From: Parasponia andersonii | Lineage: Eukaryota > Streptophyta > Magnoliopsida > Rosales > Cannabaceae | DNA: 64,000 nucleotides | Reading direction: 5' to 3' | Assembly (NCBI GenBank): GCA_002914805.1 | Contig: JXTB01000026.1 | Location: 237,759 to 301,758, forward strand | Part shown: one piece after another, positions 1 to 12,400 of the stretch | Layout of the letters: every line of letters begins with the position of its first letter | Position numbering within the stretch: position 1 is the first letter of the stretch | Notes under the pieces: generated by a model | What the model was told of the DNA's origin: nothing | Seen by the model: only the letters and a program-made list of their open reading frames with translations | Databases searched by the model: none | Translations under genes and position numbers: made by a program

Positions 1-796
1 TATATATATATATATATGAATATGGATTATCAGCTTTAGAAATTGTTATATATATATATATAGTTTTGCAAAAATATTTTGGATTAAACTAATTATACAT
101 GGACTCTCCATCAGTAAAAATGTTTTCAAATGAGGTAATAGTTTTTCTACTGAGCTTTCGAGCTTATCCCCGTTACTTTTCTTCTTTTAAGGTGACTGTT
201 CATTCGAGTTAATTGTCTTGATGGCTAGGCATGAGTTAGTTGCCTCAATAGTTAGGCGAGTCGATTGGCTTATGCTTGTGGCCCTATTCTTCTCCTTCGA
301 TTGGTCTCTATACTTTGTCTTATTCTTTCTTCATGTCTAACTGTTTAACTAAGTTTGTTGTACCTACTAAGTAAATATATAAGGATGTTTTACTACTATT
401 TGAAGATTTGATGTATAAATAAGTCACTATGGTTTCAAAAGAGCATAGTTTCAAAATTTTAAGTATTTGGAATTATAACTAACTCTGTAAATTAATTTTT
501 GGATATTCAAATTCAATATTTGCGAAATTTATTTATTTAATAATAAAGTTTTATTAAGCCAAGTTTTTAATCGACTTCACTATGTTTTCTTGAACCTTAA
601 TTGGCGTTTCTTCTATGATAAACTAAACTAAAGAGGAAACCTTTTTAATATTAAATTTCTGATGATTTGAGGACTAGAATGTAAAAATCCATGTACTTAG
701 TTTCTTCTAAAATTTTATAAATTCTTTATTCATTTTTATTTATACTTAAAATTATTAAAAATCACGGTTTTGGATTTTCAATCGTGATACATAGTC

Positions 797-850
797 CCAC
801 GTAGGCAACAAAATAGATCTGGACCACGTAGGCAACAAAATAGATTTGGA
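797..850. repeat. 27-bp tandem duplication
   Basis: The unit starting CCACGTAGGCAACAAAATAG occurs twice in tandem at a 27-bp period, with one or two mismatches. The unit contains an ACGT core, but there is no neighbouring gene to tie it to. Confidence 0.8.
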
Positions 851-1380
851 CTTTTAAAGGTCTAATATAAAGGATGTTAATTGTTTTCACCTAAATTCTC
901 ATTTGAAGTGTAGAACAATTCGTAAAGTAGTTTCTTAGTAACCTTTTTGAGAGCAAGAGCAGCAAGCAGTTTAGGAGTTTACCTGGAGCACCACTCAAAA
1001 TCAAGACTAAAATAATGTTTTTACCCATTCTTAGTATTTCTTTTTTGCATTTTTTTTTAAATTAAGGCTTTATTATCTATATAGAAAAAGGAAAAATAAA
1101 AAAAAAAGTATTTTTAGAAATCAGAATAATAATACCTTATTGTTTATATATTTTCTTATTTCATAAGTCAAACAAAATATTTTCTTTTCAAATTTCAAGA
1201 AGAATTGAATACTCTAATTATGTATTATTTTTACATATTTTTATAATTAATATTTTCAGAATAAATTATCATAACTACTCTAGATTCACATTAAAGCTTA
1301 CCTAATAAATTTGGAGAGGATTAATATTTTTTTAACAATAACATTTGTTTTTTCTTGACTCGATTATTTTTTTCCCTTAA

Positions 1381-1411
<31 letters not shown>

Positions 1412-1944
1412 TCATCTATTCATTTTCAATTTTACAATACGTTTTGCAAATAAAGAAAAATACTCCAATTTTTTCTATCTCTCAAGCTCTCCCTTGTAGT
1501 TCCTATTATTTCAGAGTTTATATTCAAAATAAGAATAAAAACTAGAGATAAAAGAGCTATTAGATAAGTTAAATTCAAAGAAGCTATTTAATTAGAATTG
1601 ATTGTTTACTAAGTTGATTTCCCGATTCCGTGTTTTTATCTTACTTTTTTTTTTATTAATTTATTGATTAATATGGATGTTTCAATAATTTCACAATAGC
1701 CTTTCTTTATTATTGTTGTCTTGTATTGATTTTTTTTTTTTGTTAATACTATAATTAGAACAAATATGTCTAATAGAAAATATCCATCCACATATAAAAT
1801 TTTTAATAAAAAGACATAATTAGAGAGTTTGATACTGTAATTTTTACTTCAAAAAAACTTCATAAAATTTTTTACTTCACAAAAAAAAGGACAACAACAA
1901 TAACAACTTGTCGTATTTTTTCTTTATTTTTGACACTGGAAATT

Positions 1945-2030
1945 GGAGAATTGAATTTTAGACTAACATTGGAGATATATGCGAAATGGGAGAATTGAAT
2001 TTTAGACTAACATTGGAGATAGATGAGATT
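1945..2030. repeat. 44-bp direct tandem duplication
   Basis: A block beginning GGAGAATTGAATTTTAGAC is repeated 44 bp downstream with almost no change, so it is a recent local duplication. Confidence 0.8.
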
Positions 2031-2360
2031 ACACATAAGGCTAAACCTGCAACCACAGATTCGTTGTAATTTGACTGACTCTAAAATCTGACTCTCGTAA
2101 GTTAGCTAAATCAGTGAGATTGATAGAAAATCCGCAAACGGAAAAATTGTACTTAGTCAAAAGTAAATTAAGACTTATATACTTTTATTTAAAAAAAATT
2201 AAGATATGTACTATTTAAGAATTGTATATATAATTTTCCAAATAATATTTTTTTTTTCTAAATGACCAAATAAGTGTTACAATAGGTTCTCTTCTCGTCT
2301 CCCTTCTTTTTATTTTTAAAAAAAATATTTATGCACAATTATTCCATTTATCTAACCAAT

Positions 2361-2598
2361 ATGCTTAATTAATTTTCGTTTAATCATTAAAAAAAAATTA
2401 AATCGAGTAAAAGTTTTAGGATGCGTATGGTAATATGCTTAATTAATTTTCTTTTAATTATTAAAAAAATTAAATCAAGTAAAAGTTTTAGGATGCATTT
2501 GGTTTAGGATGCATATGGTAATATGCTTAATTAATTTTCTTTTAATTATTAAAAAAATTAAATCGAGTAAAAGTTTTAGGATGCATTTGGTATAGGAT
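2361..2598. repeat. Three-copy tandem repeat of 74-88 bp
   Basis: Copies start at 2361, 2435 and 2523, each opening with ATGCTTAATTAATTTTC and ending with AAGTTTTAGGATGC. The middle copy is longer because its GGATGCAT(T/A)TGGT end is itself doubled. Intergenic. Confidence 0.85.
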
Positions 2599-3538
2599 TC
2601 AAACGCACCCTTAATTATCACCAAAGTGACGTAGTTGTCCTATTTAGTATAAAATCTTCAATAAAGTATCCTATGTCATTTGTTTTGGTCAAACTAATTA
2701 TGGGCATGTGTAGCATGGCTTTTAGAAGCTATTTTTTAGCTTTCTAAGCTCGAAAGCAGTTTTTGAACTTGTTTGGATAAAATATCAAAAGAATTTTATG
2801 CTTTGAAAGCTCTTTCAAAGGAAACTATACTCATGTCGCTTCTTTAGGAAGTACTTCGAAAAATATACATATAAAAAAATTTAATGACAATTTATATTTC
2901 TATATTTAGCCTTATTTTAACTAATAAATGACAAAAAATGCCATTTAGAATATCAAATCAAAATTTTAAACATAACATCCAAACAATATTCTAAAAGTTA
3001 TGATTTTAACTTCTCTTCTTTTATTATATAAAAATATAAAGAAAAACTATCCCAAATGGGCCCAATATACAATGTCTTGAACAAACTTAAATTTTTTTTA
3101 AACTACTTTAACCAAAGCACTCTTATTTTTTGGAAAAAGAATAAAGAAGAGAGAGTGAAAAAAGATAAGCTTTCTTGAATTCAAAACTATTTCATTTTAT
3201 GCTAAGAGAAATTTTTTTAAACGTATATTAAAAAAAACAAGGTTCCTAGCTATGTTTCTCATCCTCCTGTCCACTACATACAAAATTTCTTTTGAAATAA
3301 TAATTCTATATCCAAGAAAATCAGAATCTTTTTTGTCGGAACTGGTTTTTTTGTTTCAATTTTTTTTAAGTGTCAAACTTTGTTATTTAGATAAGCTGCT
3401 CCACTCTTAAGGTTATTCTAGTTACGACTCCACGAAACAAGAAAAATATTTTAAAAAATTGTATTTTATTTTTGAAAATAAATATAAGAAAAAAAAAATT
3501 AAATAATGTTGTAAAATTGTTGGAATTTTTGTTAATTC

Positions 3539-6374
3539 TATTTTTAACCCCTGAATAATTACAAGAATCCCATTTTAGCCTATAAACTTCAAAACATCAT
3601 AATTTCACCCTTTTATTGTCTCATTCGTTACCATTCTATAGTGAGTGAACGGAATTTTTCCTATCTTAGCTCCTGAATTATATCTAAACTCTCACAGTAG
3701 CTCCTAAATTTTAAAATGTCCTTATCTTAGTACTCGGTTTATCGAAGTATCCTATTTTATCTTTTTATGAGTTAATTATATTAATAACTACTGATTTATA
3801 GTTGTTGTACTACTTTGAACCCCGATTTTTTTGACTTATATAGTAAATTATATGAATACATATCTAGAAAACAATAAAAGATGATAATAGGCTAGTTTGA
3901 TGGAGTATTGACCTCTAAAATTGGTTTTTGAGGAACTTAGACCTTACAAAATAAATTTGTTTGCAAACAAAAATAATTTAAACACCTTTCTTCATTAATT
4001 ACTGAATTTTAAGTAAAAATATTTGCAAATCTAATTTTCTAAAATGATGACTCTACTAACACCATGATCCCATGCATTAAAACACAATTGCATGTTCCTG
4101 AACTAGAAAAGTAAGGTATTTACAAAATATGGAAAATAATAGCATAATCATGCCACTAAGAGAAATAAGCCTAAAATTTAAGATAGCTAATAATTAATTG
4201 ACTTTTTCAGAATTTTAACTTAGTAAACTACCAAAAATTATACAGTTATTGTAGTAGTAACCATTTGTCATAAACTATTAAAATTTTAACATAAATGACA
4301 CATGTACAAAGAACATAGTTTAGTAGCTATGACGAGAACGAAAAGGAATTAATCAATGCCTAATCATACGTTTCGCACATGACTATCTTTCTTTTTTTTA
4401 AAAAAAAAAATTATGAGTTTGTGACAAAATGATCATTGTTGTAATAATTGTATAATTCAAGTTAGTCCATTATGTAAGTTGAAAGTTTGGACGCAAAGTG
4501 GTATAAATTTAAAATTCAAGTGGTTATTACTATAATTAAAGTTCTTTTTATTATTAAAAACACATACAAAAAGGTAAGTGGTACCATTAGTCCCTAATGT
4601 ATTATTATTTCAGTATACTAGTCCCCAATTGTTTTTTTTTTAACTAACATTTAAGTACCTAATAGTTTTTAGCACCGTTAATCATTTTGATATATTCCAT
4701 CCAAAATTCTATTAAAATTTATTTAAATGGTCCAAATCTGTACCAATGAGACTTGTTCTTTAAATTGTTTAGTAATTTGATCTCTAGTTTCTTTTCTTTT
4801 TTTTTTTTTTTTTTGCATTCATATCTCTAACTAACAACATTACATCTATCAATCATTTGAAAAAAAAATACACACAGACACACATATGCACACGCACACA
4901 AATATTCTCTGATTCTTGTCAAAATTGTAGTAATATTTTCCTAAAATAAAAACAATTATAGTGAAATTGCTTGGCAAAAAAATCTATAAAATCTCCAAAC
5001 TTACATATATTACTTTTTATACACAAAAAATTAGTTTTTTTTCCGGTAACACTATAACATGGAAAAAACTATAAAATTTTTCAGGTTTAATAGCCATATT
5101 GTTTAGCTAAATAATTAGTTAATTTTTTTTAGAATAATCAATTCATAATTAAATACAAATTTAATGGATATAATAAATTTTTAATTAAATTTGACTAGTA
5201 AAAAAAGGTGCATGTGAAATATTTAAGTTTTAAAAATAGTAAACTAAATATTTTTGGTCTATAAGAGTTATTATAATTTGACATATACTAGAGTGTGTCA
5301 GTATAATATTTTTTTCTTTTTATTTTTTTAATTCAATTATTTAATGAACTATTTTGTTATATTCACATTTGAATTTTAATTTTTTCGAAATATTGTTTCA
5401 ATTTTTTTTTTTCTAAAAGATTAGTACATATAATATTGTTAATTGAAGATATGAATGCAAAAAAAATAAAAAAAAAATATACCCCAATAGAGATCAATGG
5501 CGCAAAATTTCTTCATTTTAAATGAATTCTAATAAAATTTTAGGTAGAATATGCAAAAAGGATCAGCTGTGCCAACAAGAGAAAAGTTAGATACTAGAAT
5601 GCCATAAAAAAAATATTGGAGATCGACGTGCTAAAATCGTAGTACGTTAAGAGACCAATAGTCCTACTTATATGAGCCCGAGACACTCAAGTGGGAGTTT
5701 CATAAAGAATATTTTGAGCATTTTGCTTTTATTAAGTGTATTCGCTATATTATTAATTGAAAATGAATGATACTATATTTTCAACTTTACCGACCACAAA
5801 TTTAGTCTTTTTTACTTTATTGGAAAACTAAATTACGTATATATATTATTTACATATGGGATTAGATACTTTTAATTTAGTAATTAGGTAATATGAAAAT
5901 ATTTAAAAAATAAAAAAAAAATAAAAATTCAAAATTTATAAAAACATAAATAAAAAACAAAAACCTTGAGTTATCTTTTATAATTATTTTTAATAAAATT
6001 GATTAAAATATTAAGAAAACAATACATTCTTCATATGTTTGGACTTATTGGACTTATTGTGATATTTACCTAATATGATGAGTATAAAGAAGATCTAAAA
6101 AATTTTCGAAACTAAATCATGACCACAAAAGGATCATTAAAAATGAGATACTTTGAAAGATAGAGTTCCAAGATATAGACATTTTAAAGTTTGAGGGCTA
6201 AAATAGGACTTTTTGATAAACTCGGGGCCAATATAGAGACTTTTTTCATTATTTATAACGGAAGAGTGATGAAGGGGTTAAATGAGACAGATAGAAAGTT
6301 TGGTGTTAAAATTGGAATATTTTGAAGTTTAGAGGTTAAAATGGGATATTGCAATAGTTTGGGGCCCAAAAATA
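3539..6374. mobile_element. Outer long inverted-repeat (foldback) element, ~2.8 kb
   Basis: The sequence at 3539-3772 returns in reverse complement at about 6135-6374. Shared blocks include CCCATTTTA, CTCTAAACTTCAAAA versus CTATAAACTTCAAAA, TTTAAAATGTC and GTCTCATTC. Long diverged arms around non-coding filler are typical of non-autonomous Mutator-like or foldback elements. I could not find a convincing target-site duplication, so the family is not fixed. A second inverted-repeat element sits inside it. Confidence 0.6.
4576..5669. mobile_element. Inner inverted-repeat element nested in the foldback element
   Basis: The left arm, opening AAGTGGTACCATTAGTCCC, matches the reverse complement of the right end, which opens AAGTAGGACTATTGGTCTC. 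The match runs on for roughly 280 bp, including GCATTCATATCT(C/T) followed by (T/C)AA(C/T)TAACAA, a T-rich tract and TTGATCTCTA. Nothing coding lies between the arms. It looks like a non-autonomous DNA transposon with long terminal inverted repeats; no target duplication was found. Confidence 0.65.
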
Positions 6375-6900
6375 TCGGATCAACGTAGAGTTTTTATACA
6401 TTATCAATAGACTTAATTGTCGTTTTTACGATTTCTTGTCGGACGTCGTTTTTAATTAGGATGGGCCGAGGGCTTAGATCGTGAAATCCAAAAGAATTGC
6501 TGTGGTAGCAACCAAGGACTGAGATCGAGTGGATCGACGAAGGAGCGGAGAAGAAGACCTAATACCTCCTAAATCTCAAAACGCATCACCATCACCATCT
6601 TCTCTTGCGATCTACGTACGTGTGATCTCTCTCTCTCTTAGGGTTTCTCTTTTGTACTTTCCTATTTCCTTATCAACAACATTTGAAATCTCTGATTCAG
6701 AATTATTTATAAATGTTAGCTGTTATTATTATTATTATTATCAAATTGAAAAACAACAATTTCGGTTTTGATTTTGAATTAGTTGCTATTGTTTTTGTTG
6801 GTTTCAATTTAATATGTTAAAAATCAAATCAAATGTTCCAGTGGAATCGATTTGAGGAATAAGAGAGAGTAATTAATTACACTGAAACTTGATTTTTAGT

Positions 6901-7536
6901 ATGAGCGGCTCGCCAAAACGATGCCATGAAGAGAGTGAGAATTGTCAATATCCACATGAAGGAGTAGAAGAAGGAGAAGAAGAAGAAGAAGAAGAAGAAG
7001 AAGAAGAAGAGGGTGTTAAGACACAAAATGATGGTTATGGTGTGTCAACCACTCATCTGAATCGTAAAAACTCTAAACTGGAACTGCACAACAAAAGGGT
7101 TGATCTTATTCTTAGGAGAAATGGAGAATACGAAGAGACTAACCAGAAGGAATCTGTTGGAGAAAAGCGCGGCAGGCGTTTTGAGAAAGAATTGGATGGT
7201 GGAATGGAGGTTGATCATTATGGAATTCAACCGCGTAAAAAGATGCAACGGTCTAAGGGTTTCCCTCATATGGGAGTAGCAAATCACGCTCCCCTTTTTA
7301 GGACTCCTTTTCAAGATAATGAAGGGTGTGTCATACTTCCTTTCCCCCTTCTGTTGTTTCCTGATTTATTTGTAAATACATTTAGGTTAGTGACTGATTT
7401 TGAATTCCTTATAGAACCTTTTATGAAATGTGATGCGGCCTCTAGGTTTCTGTTGTGCGTTTACAGAAACCGTCATTCTTTAGTTAGGAATGCTAGCTTC
7501 ATAGTTTGGTTTCTCTATCCTATTTGTTGCACATAA
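6901..7536 (+). CDS. Short unrecognised protein with a poly-Glu run (gene start; 3' structure uncertain)
   Basis: I do not recognise this protein. The start MSGSPKRCHEE lies two bases after a good acceptor (TTTTTAG at 6893-6899). A candidate 5'-leader exon near 6500-6618 ends at a TAC|GTACG-type donor, so a 5'-UTR intron is likely. Residues about 24-37 are almost all Glu, encoded by a GAA/GAG microsatellite. The next ~100 residues are charged and low in hydrophobic content, with a basic KRGRR patch, as in a disordered nuclear protein. From about 7326 the frame becomes hydrophobic and looks like intron translated through: candidate donors sit at 7326-7331, and an acceptor at 8445-8446 could join an open stretch ending at 8637. 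The real end is therefore uncertain. It may be a truncated paralogue of a longer gene. Confidence 0.4.
   Translation: MSGSPKRCHEESENCQYPHEGVEEGEEEEEEEEEEEEGVKTQNDGYGVSTTHLNRKNSKLELHNKRVDLILRRNGEYEETNQKESVGEKRGRRFEKELDGGMEVDHYGIQPRKKMQRSKGFPHMGVANHAPLFRTPFQDNEGCVILPFPLLLFPDLFVNTFRLVTDFEFLIEPFMKCDAASRFLLCVYRNRHSLVRNASFIVWFLYPICCT
6967..7010 (+). repeat. GAA microsatellite coding for poly-Glu
   Basis: About 14 GAA/GAG triplets in the frame of the gene starting at 6901. Such tracts are prone to length change, and this one is in frame. Confidence 0.85.
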
Positions 7537-7934
7537 CTTCTCATTTTTAAGGATATGGTTCGGTATTGTTGTGTAAAAAGTAGGGTTGAAAGTTGAAGAC
7601 GATATTCAAAATGCTTTTCAACTACATATTGGATTAGGGTAAGAGTTTTTGATACGGTGGAGAGTTGAGATGGCAGCTTTTATAGATTGTTTTTTATATT
7701 GTAGAGGTTTTGTGCAGATATAAATTGTGTTAACTATTCCATGGCCAAGGTTATTTGAGTAGACTTCTAATCAGGTTTAGAAACGTCAGCTCATGATGCC
7801 TTTAACATGAAGTCAAATGACAATCATTACCAACATTGCAAGGTATCTTGTTAATGAATGAGACGTGGATTGAGTTATCTTGTTAATGAATGCGACGTGG
7901 ATTGTGTAGTCCCTTGAGAGAAAAAAAAAATTAT

Positions 7935-7975
<41 letters not shown>

Positions 7976-9472
7976 CAGAGATTGGGTTTGTGCAGTCCTT
8001 TTATTCGTTATAGAGAATAGTTCAGTTTATAAATCCTAGGTGATGTAATTATGTCATCCTAAATCATAATGCAATGGGCTTGAGTCATTTATGTAGGTTA
8101 ACTCACCTTCCACACCCCCCCCCCTCCATTTTTTATTGGCCCATTGAGAACTTTCCTTTTTATGTCATTTTGATACACGGTGTTTTTGTATTTCTTTAGC
8201 TGATAAGTTTCTATGTTGTGGATTCGATTGGTTCTCCATAAATTCAATAAATAACTTTAGTCAATAGATTACTTCTGTTTGTATGTGTTTAACTCTAATG
8301 TGATGATGGCAACCATTTCTTTTCATTTTAATCGATAATGGAAATTATTAGTACTATATTGTTTAGTGTACAGGTTACAACCAATTTTCCCCCTCCTTGG
8401 TTTAGTTCTTAGTTTAACCTTATTTTGTGTTTTCTCTGTTTTGCAGATCTCAAGGTGAGCTTTCATACGCGATTACATTATATGGAGTTTCTTAAGTCGG
8501 TTATAATCAGAAGAACAGATGCCATGGTGAAATCCCTGTTTTACCTTGCAATATGTGTGTGTGACAGTGTGAGTGGGGACACAAAGGTCTGGATAGAGAT
8601 CTTAAGAATAATAAATAATGTACAAATCTCTCGATAATCTCATTTGTGGTCAAGACTAGAGTCTGGAATGTCAGTTAAGGGGATCATAAAGTAAATAGGT
8701 AATGTAGAGTTAACAGAATTAACCATTATGGGTTATAGTCTATAAGGGTCTTATACTGGTCAGACTTGGCATATTCTGTCTTTATTATCTGGCTCTACAT
8801 TAAAATTTACAGTTTTAAAATTTAAATATCATCTTCTTTTACTGATCAAAGTGCTAGCTTAGATAACAATTTACGTATTTTGAGTTATATTGCATTGGGG
8901 GGCCGATGTTAGTTAGAATGAATGAAAAGCTTTGCTCGCTGTGGAAGCTCAAATGCGGAATAGGGGAAAAAAAGGAAAATAATTCTCATGGACCCTTCTG
9001 CTTTGAGAAAATTTGGTGTTTTTCATTGAGCTGAGTGTGTGAGAAAATTAAGTGATTATAGAGAGTAAGATGGGTAAATTTGAGAAAAACTGGTAAAATA
9101 AGTATGCTGTCATTCAACAGCTTATTAAAATCATTTAAATGTCAATTGTCATCTACTACTACTACCACTTTTCAAATAAGTCTTAAATTGTGAGAAGTGT
9201 AGTGGTTGCCTCCTAGTAGCAAAATGCTTCTTTTTACTCTGTACTTGTACTTGTACATGATGAGTTGCATCTACGATGAAGCTTCCTTATTATTTTGCTC
9301 ATTTAGACAACCAAGTTCTATCGCATCTCGTGTTTTAGGTGTTAGTTTTCTTTACGTGCCTCTTAAGTTGCTTGCAATTACAGGAAAAGCTGAAGCATTG
9401 TCCATTGTTTCCCATCCGCGATCCTTTACGGAAACTTCTAGGGCGACTTCTGTCTCACACCCCCCCACCGTC
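7537..9472. other. Intergenic / transcript-end region
   Basis: No clear gene. A splice-like acceptor (TTTTGCAG at 8439-8446) opens a frame to 8637 that could be the last exon of the gene at 6901. A C-run lies near 8116-8126. From about 9200 the sequence is the leader of the PHD gene: an open frame reaches upstream of its ATG at 9473, but that stretch does not look like protein. Confidence 0.45.
7939..7969. repeat. (AG)n microsatellite
   Basis: About 15 uninterrupted AG units followed by ACAGAGACAGAG. A simple sequence repeat between genes. Confidence 0.9.
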
Positions 9473-12400
9473 ATGGTCGTGAATGCGCGCCCTCTCAAAC
9501 GGATGAAGAGCCGGGTCACAGCAGATCTCTATGACTTCCTCACCTTCCCATCATCGGTATCCAGTTTTGCCAGCGGACCCTTCAGAACAAATGTCCGAGC
9601 ATTCCTCTCAAAGCATGCAATTTTGGCACCCCCATCGTCGCTCTTCCCCCACCTACTTACGTCCCAAATCCTATTCAGGGTCGGTGACCTAGACGGCCCT
9701 GATTCGCTCGCAACGGTGGTCTGCCTGGATATTATTGAGGAGGACGTAGCCATATCTAGGTCCATCTATTGTGACCAGTGCAGAGTTGTTGGTGAGTAGA
9801 CTCGCTGAGTTCTTTTGACATTGTCCACCTATGTCTTTCTTTGGTCTTTGTCTCTTTGTTTGATAAATCTAGATTTTAATAACTGGACCACAGTTTCCTG
9901 GTTTGTCATGAATGTGAGTTCCCTGTTTGGAACTTACAGAGCTGAAATTCGTAGTTGGACTTTTTCCTCTCATGCTTGATTTATTTGGGAAGTGGTTAAA
10001 ATTTAAGGAGATGACACATTTTGCTATTTTCTTCTCTTTGTTTTTTTTTTTTCCTTTTTTTTTATTCTTTAAAGAAATAGGAATTAAACTAGAACATTAT
10101 TGATAGATGAATAGAAATACCAAATGGATGACTAGATGTCTTCTTAAATTACAACAAAAAACCCATTCCTCTGAAAGATATAAAAACAAGAAGCCTATCG
10201 ACTCCTTTACATTAGAGAGCCTAAGGCAACCCAAAACTTTAACTCTATTTCATAAGAATTTACAATTCCCCTAACAATCTTAAAAAATCCCATTGTTCCT
10301 TTCCACCCCCAAAGACAAACAGATAACCATAATCGCTACATTTCCTTCTATGAAAGAAGACTAGCCTCTTCAATAATAGCCTCCTCTTCACTTAATGATC
10401 CAATTAGCTGAGAAATATATGTATTAATTTTGTGGTGTTTGTCAGCTTCTGAAATAATTGGGAATTAGCATCACGTGGCCCAAGGAAACTTTGGTGTTGG
10501 TTGAAGTGGTCATTTCTCCCCTTTAATATTACGTGTCACTGCTTGTTTTTAACTTGATTCCTTTCCTCACTTAATTGATTTGTTCGCCCACAGGACCATT
10601 CCATTATGTCCACCAGTTCCAGTCTTCCCAAAACCTTATTTTCTCCACTCTTAAATCACCGAAAACCTCTACATCTGCCTTTTTATGTTGCCCTTAATGT
10701 CTTTAGAGAGCTACTCCTCCAGCCACTTATACTCGTATTTAAATGGTTTCCTCACTTAATTGAAACCACCATGACTACAGCACCTTGTCTAACAACAAAC
10801 TTCACAATTCTCCTATCCTTCTGTAAACAAAAATCTGTCCAAGTGTTCTTGAATAAGTAGAGTCTGAAATTCGACCATGCAAATTAAGCAGTATTAAGTG
10901 GTGTCTCAACTAAATTTAGCTCCCTGATGAGCTCGTTAAATACTTTTAGAATTCTTGTGTTTCTAGCGTTACTAAACTTCTTATAAACAAAACAGACTTG
11001 ATTGAAGTCTTCCCCAGATCACCAATTATTTCTCTACACACTCCACAAGCCAGAAATTTCATCCCACAACTGATACCTTAGGCTGATATTCTTAGGGACA
11101 CAAATACCAGTGACCTACCAGTTGCCTTGCTCCCGTCTACTTCTTCAATATGAAATTAAAGACTAAAAATTCCCCTAACAATCCCTCAATCACATTAACT
11201 CTTCTAACATCCCAAACTAACAAAATACCCTCCAAGGCCCTTACCTCCCCAGTTGCAGGCAAAAGCACCCATTCTTTATGTCCTAGCCTCCAAAGATTCC
11301 CAAAAAAAACAATCTATCTAAGACTTTTAATTCCTGGAACACCACAAAACAATATCTAGGTTCTGCTAACAGAGAACCTCCTTAATAGCTCTTCATTTTA
11401 TGGAAGAACGACTCACCCAATCTTCAAAGGGTAATCTTCATTTAGAAATTAGAACTAGCTGTGTAATCCCGCTACGGCTCTGCTCTTCTCATTATTTACG
11501 TGAAATCGTAAACTATGCAACTCTGGTGCCCCTTCTTTTCTCTTCACTGACTTGCTAACGTCTGCCCTTACTTCTTATTAGATGGAATCAGCTCCATATT
11601 TATCTTCTTTAGAAATTCTGATATTGCTTTCTATTGTATTAAACTACCACCAATATTCTCACCTTCTTGATTAGGATTAATGGCTGAAATGGAGTTATCA
11701 CACAACTCTGGTGAAGAAACGACCAATTCTGTTGTAACTCAATTTTCACAAAATTGCTTTTCTTCCTCTGACACTTTTAGGCTTAGCTGTTTTCACTTTT
11801 TTGTTTTTACTTTTCTACTTTCTCATTTCATAATGACTCGTATAATTTCTTTGCCGTTCGGTCTACGTGGACTTGTCAGTTACCAATGATATTATTTTTA
11901 CTTATTAGAATTATTCTGGTTTTTCATTGTGATTGATGGACTTATTCAATTTTCGTTTTCCCTTTTCCTATCTTGTTTTTCCATAGACTTAATTCTGTAC
12001 CTAAGGGACGTTGCCAATAAAGAATTATGTTGTTTCGAGCTCTACTATTACTTTTTTCTTTTCATAAAAGTACATGTGCGAATTCATAAATCTGTGGATT
12101 GATAATTCCATTCAAGTGAGGCAATGATATGAAATTTTGAAATTAATTTATGATTTTTTGGTTGAAGCTATTAAAAGTTTGCAATTTCCGGAAAAATGGT
12201 TGTTTTGGTGAAAACAATAATGGGAATCACAAGAATTCTGACTGTTTACATTTCCTTTGAAATATTTTTTAGGATGGAGTGGCCATCCGGTCTGTACAAA
12301 ACGTTACCATTTTATTATCAAGGCTGATGGTAATTCCATTGGCGGCTATCACAAACCCTGTATGTGCTGTGGAGATGTCCTGCATTTGTCAGAATCCAAG

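Larger units (their letters stand above)
1..3538. other. AT-rich intergenic region, no gene seen
   Basis: No reading frame with recognisable protein similarity is visible on either strand. The region holds poly-A/T tracts, a (TA)n run near 1380-1408 and three small direct repeats listed separately. A stretch at about 2700-3065 starts and ends with GGGC-type sequence (GGGCATGTGT at the left, GGGCCCATTT read inward from the right) and may be a small MITE, but I could not fix its ends. Confidence 0.6.

Noticed and set aside
11150..11359. Plus-strand frame rich in Asn, Ser and Thr in PHD intron 1
   Set aside because: Opposite strand of the LINE relic, where the real similarity lies.
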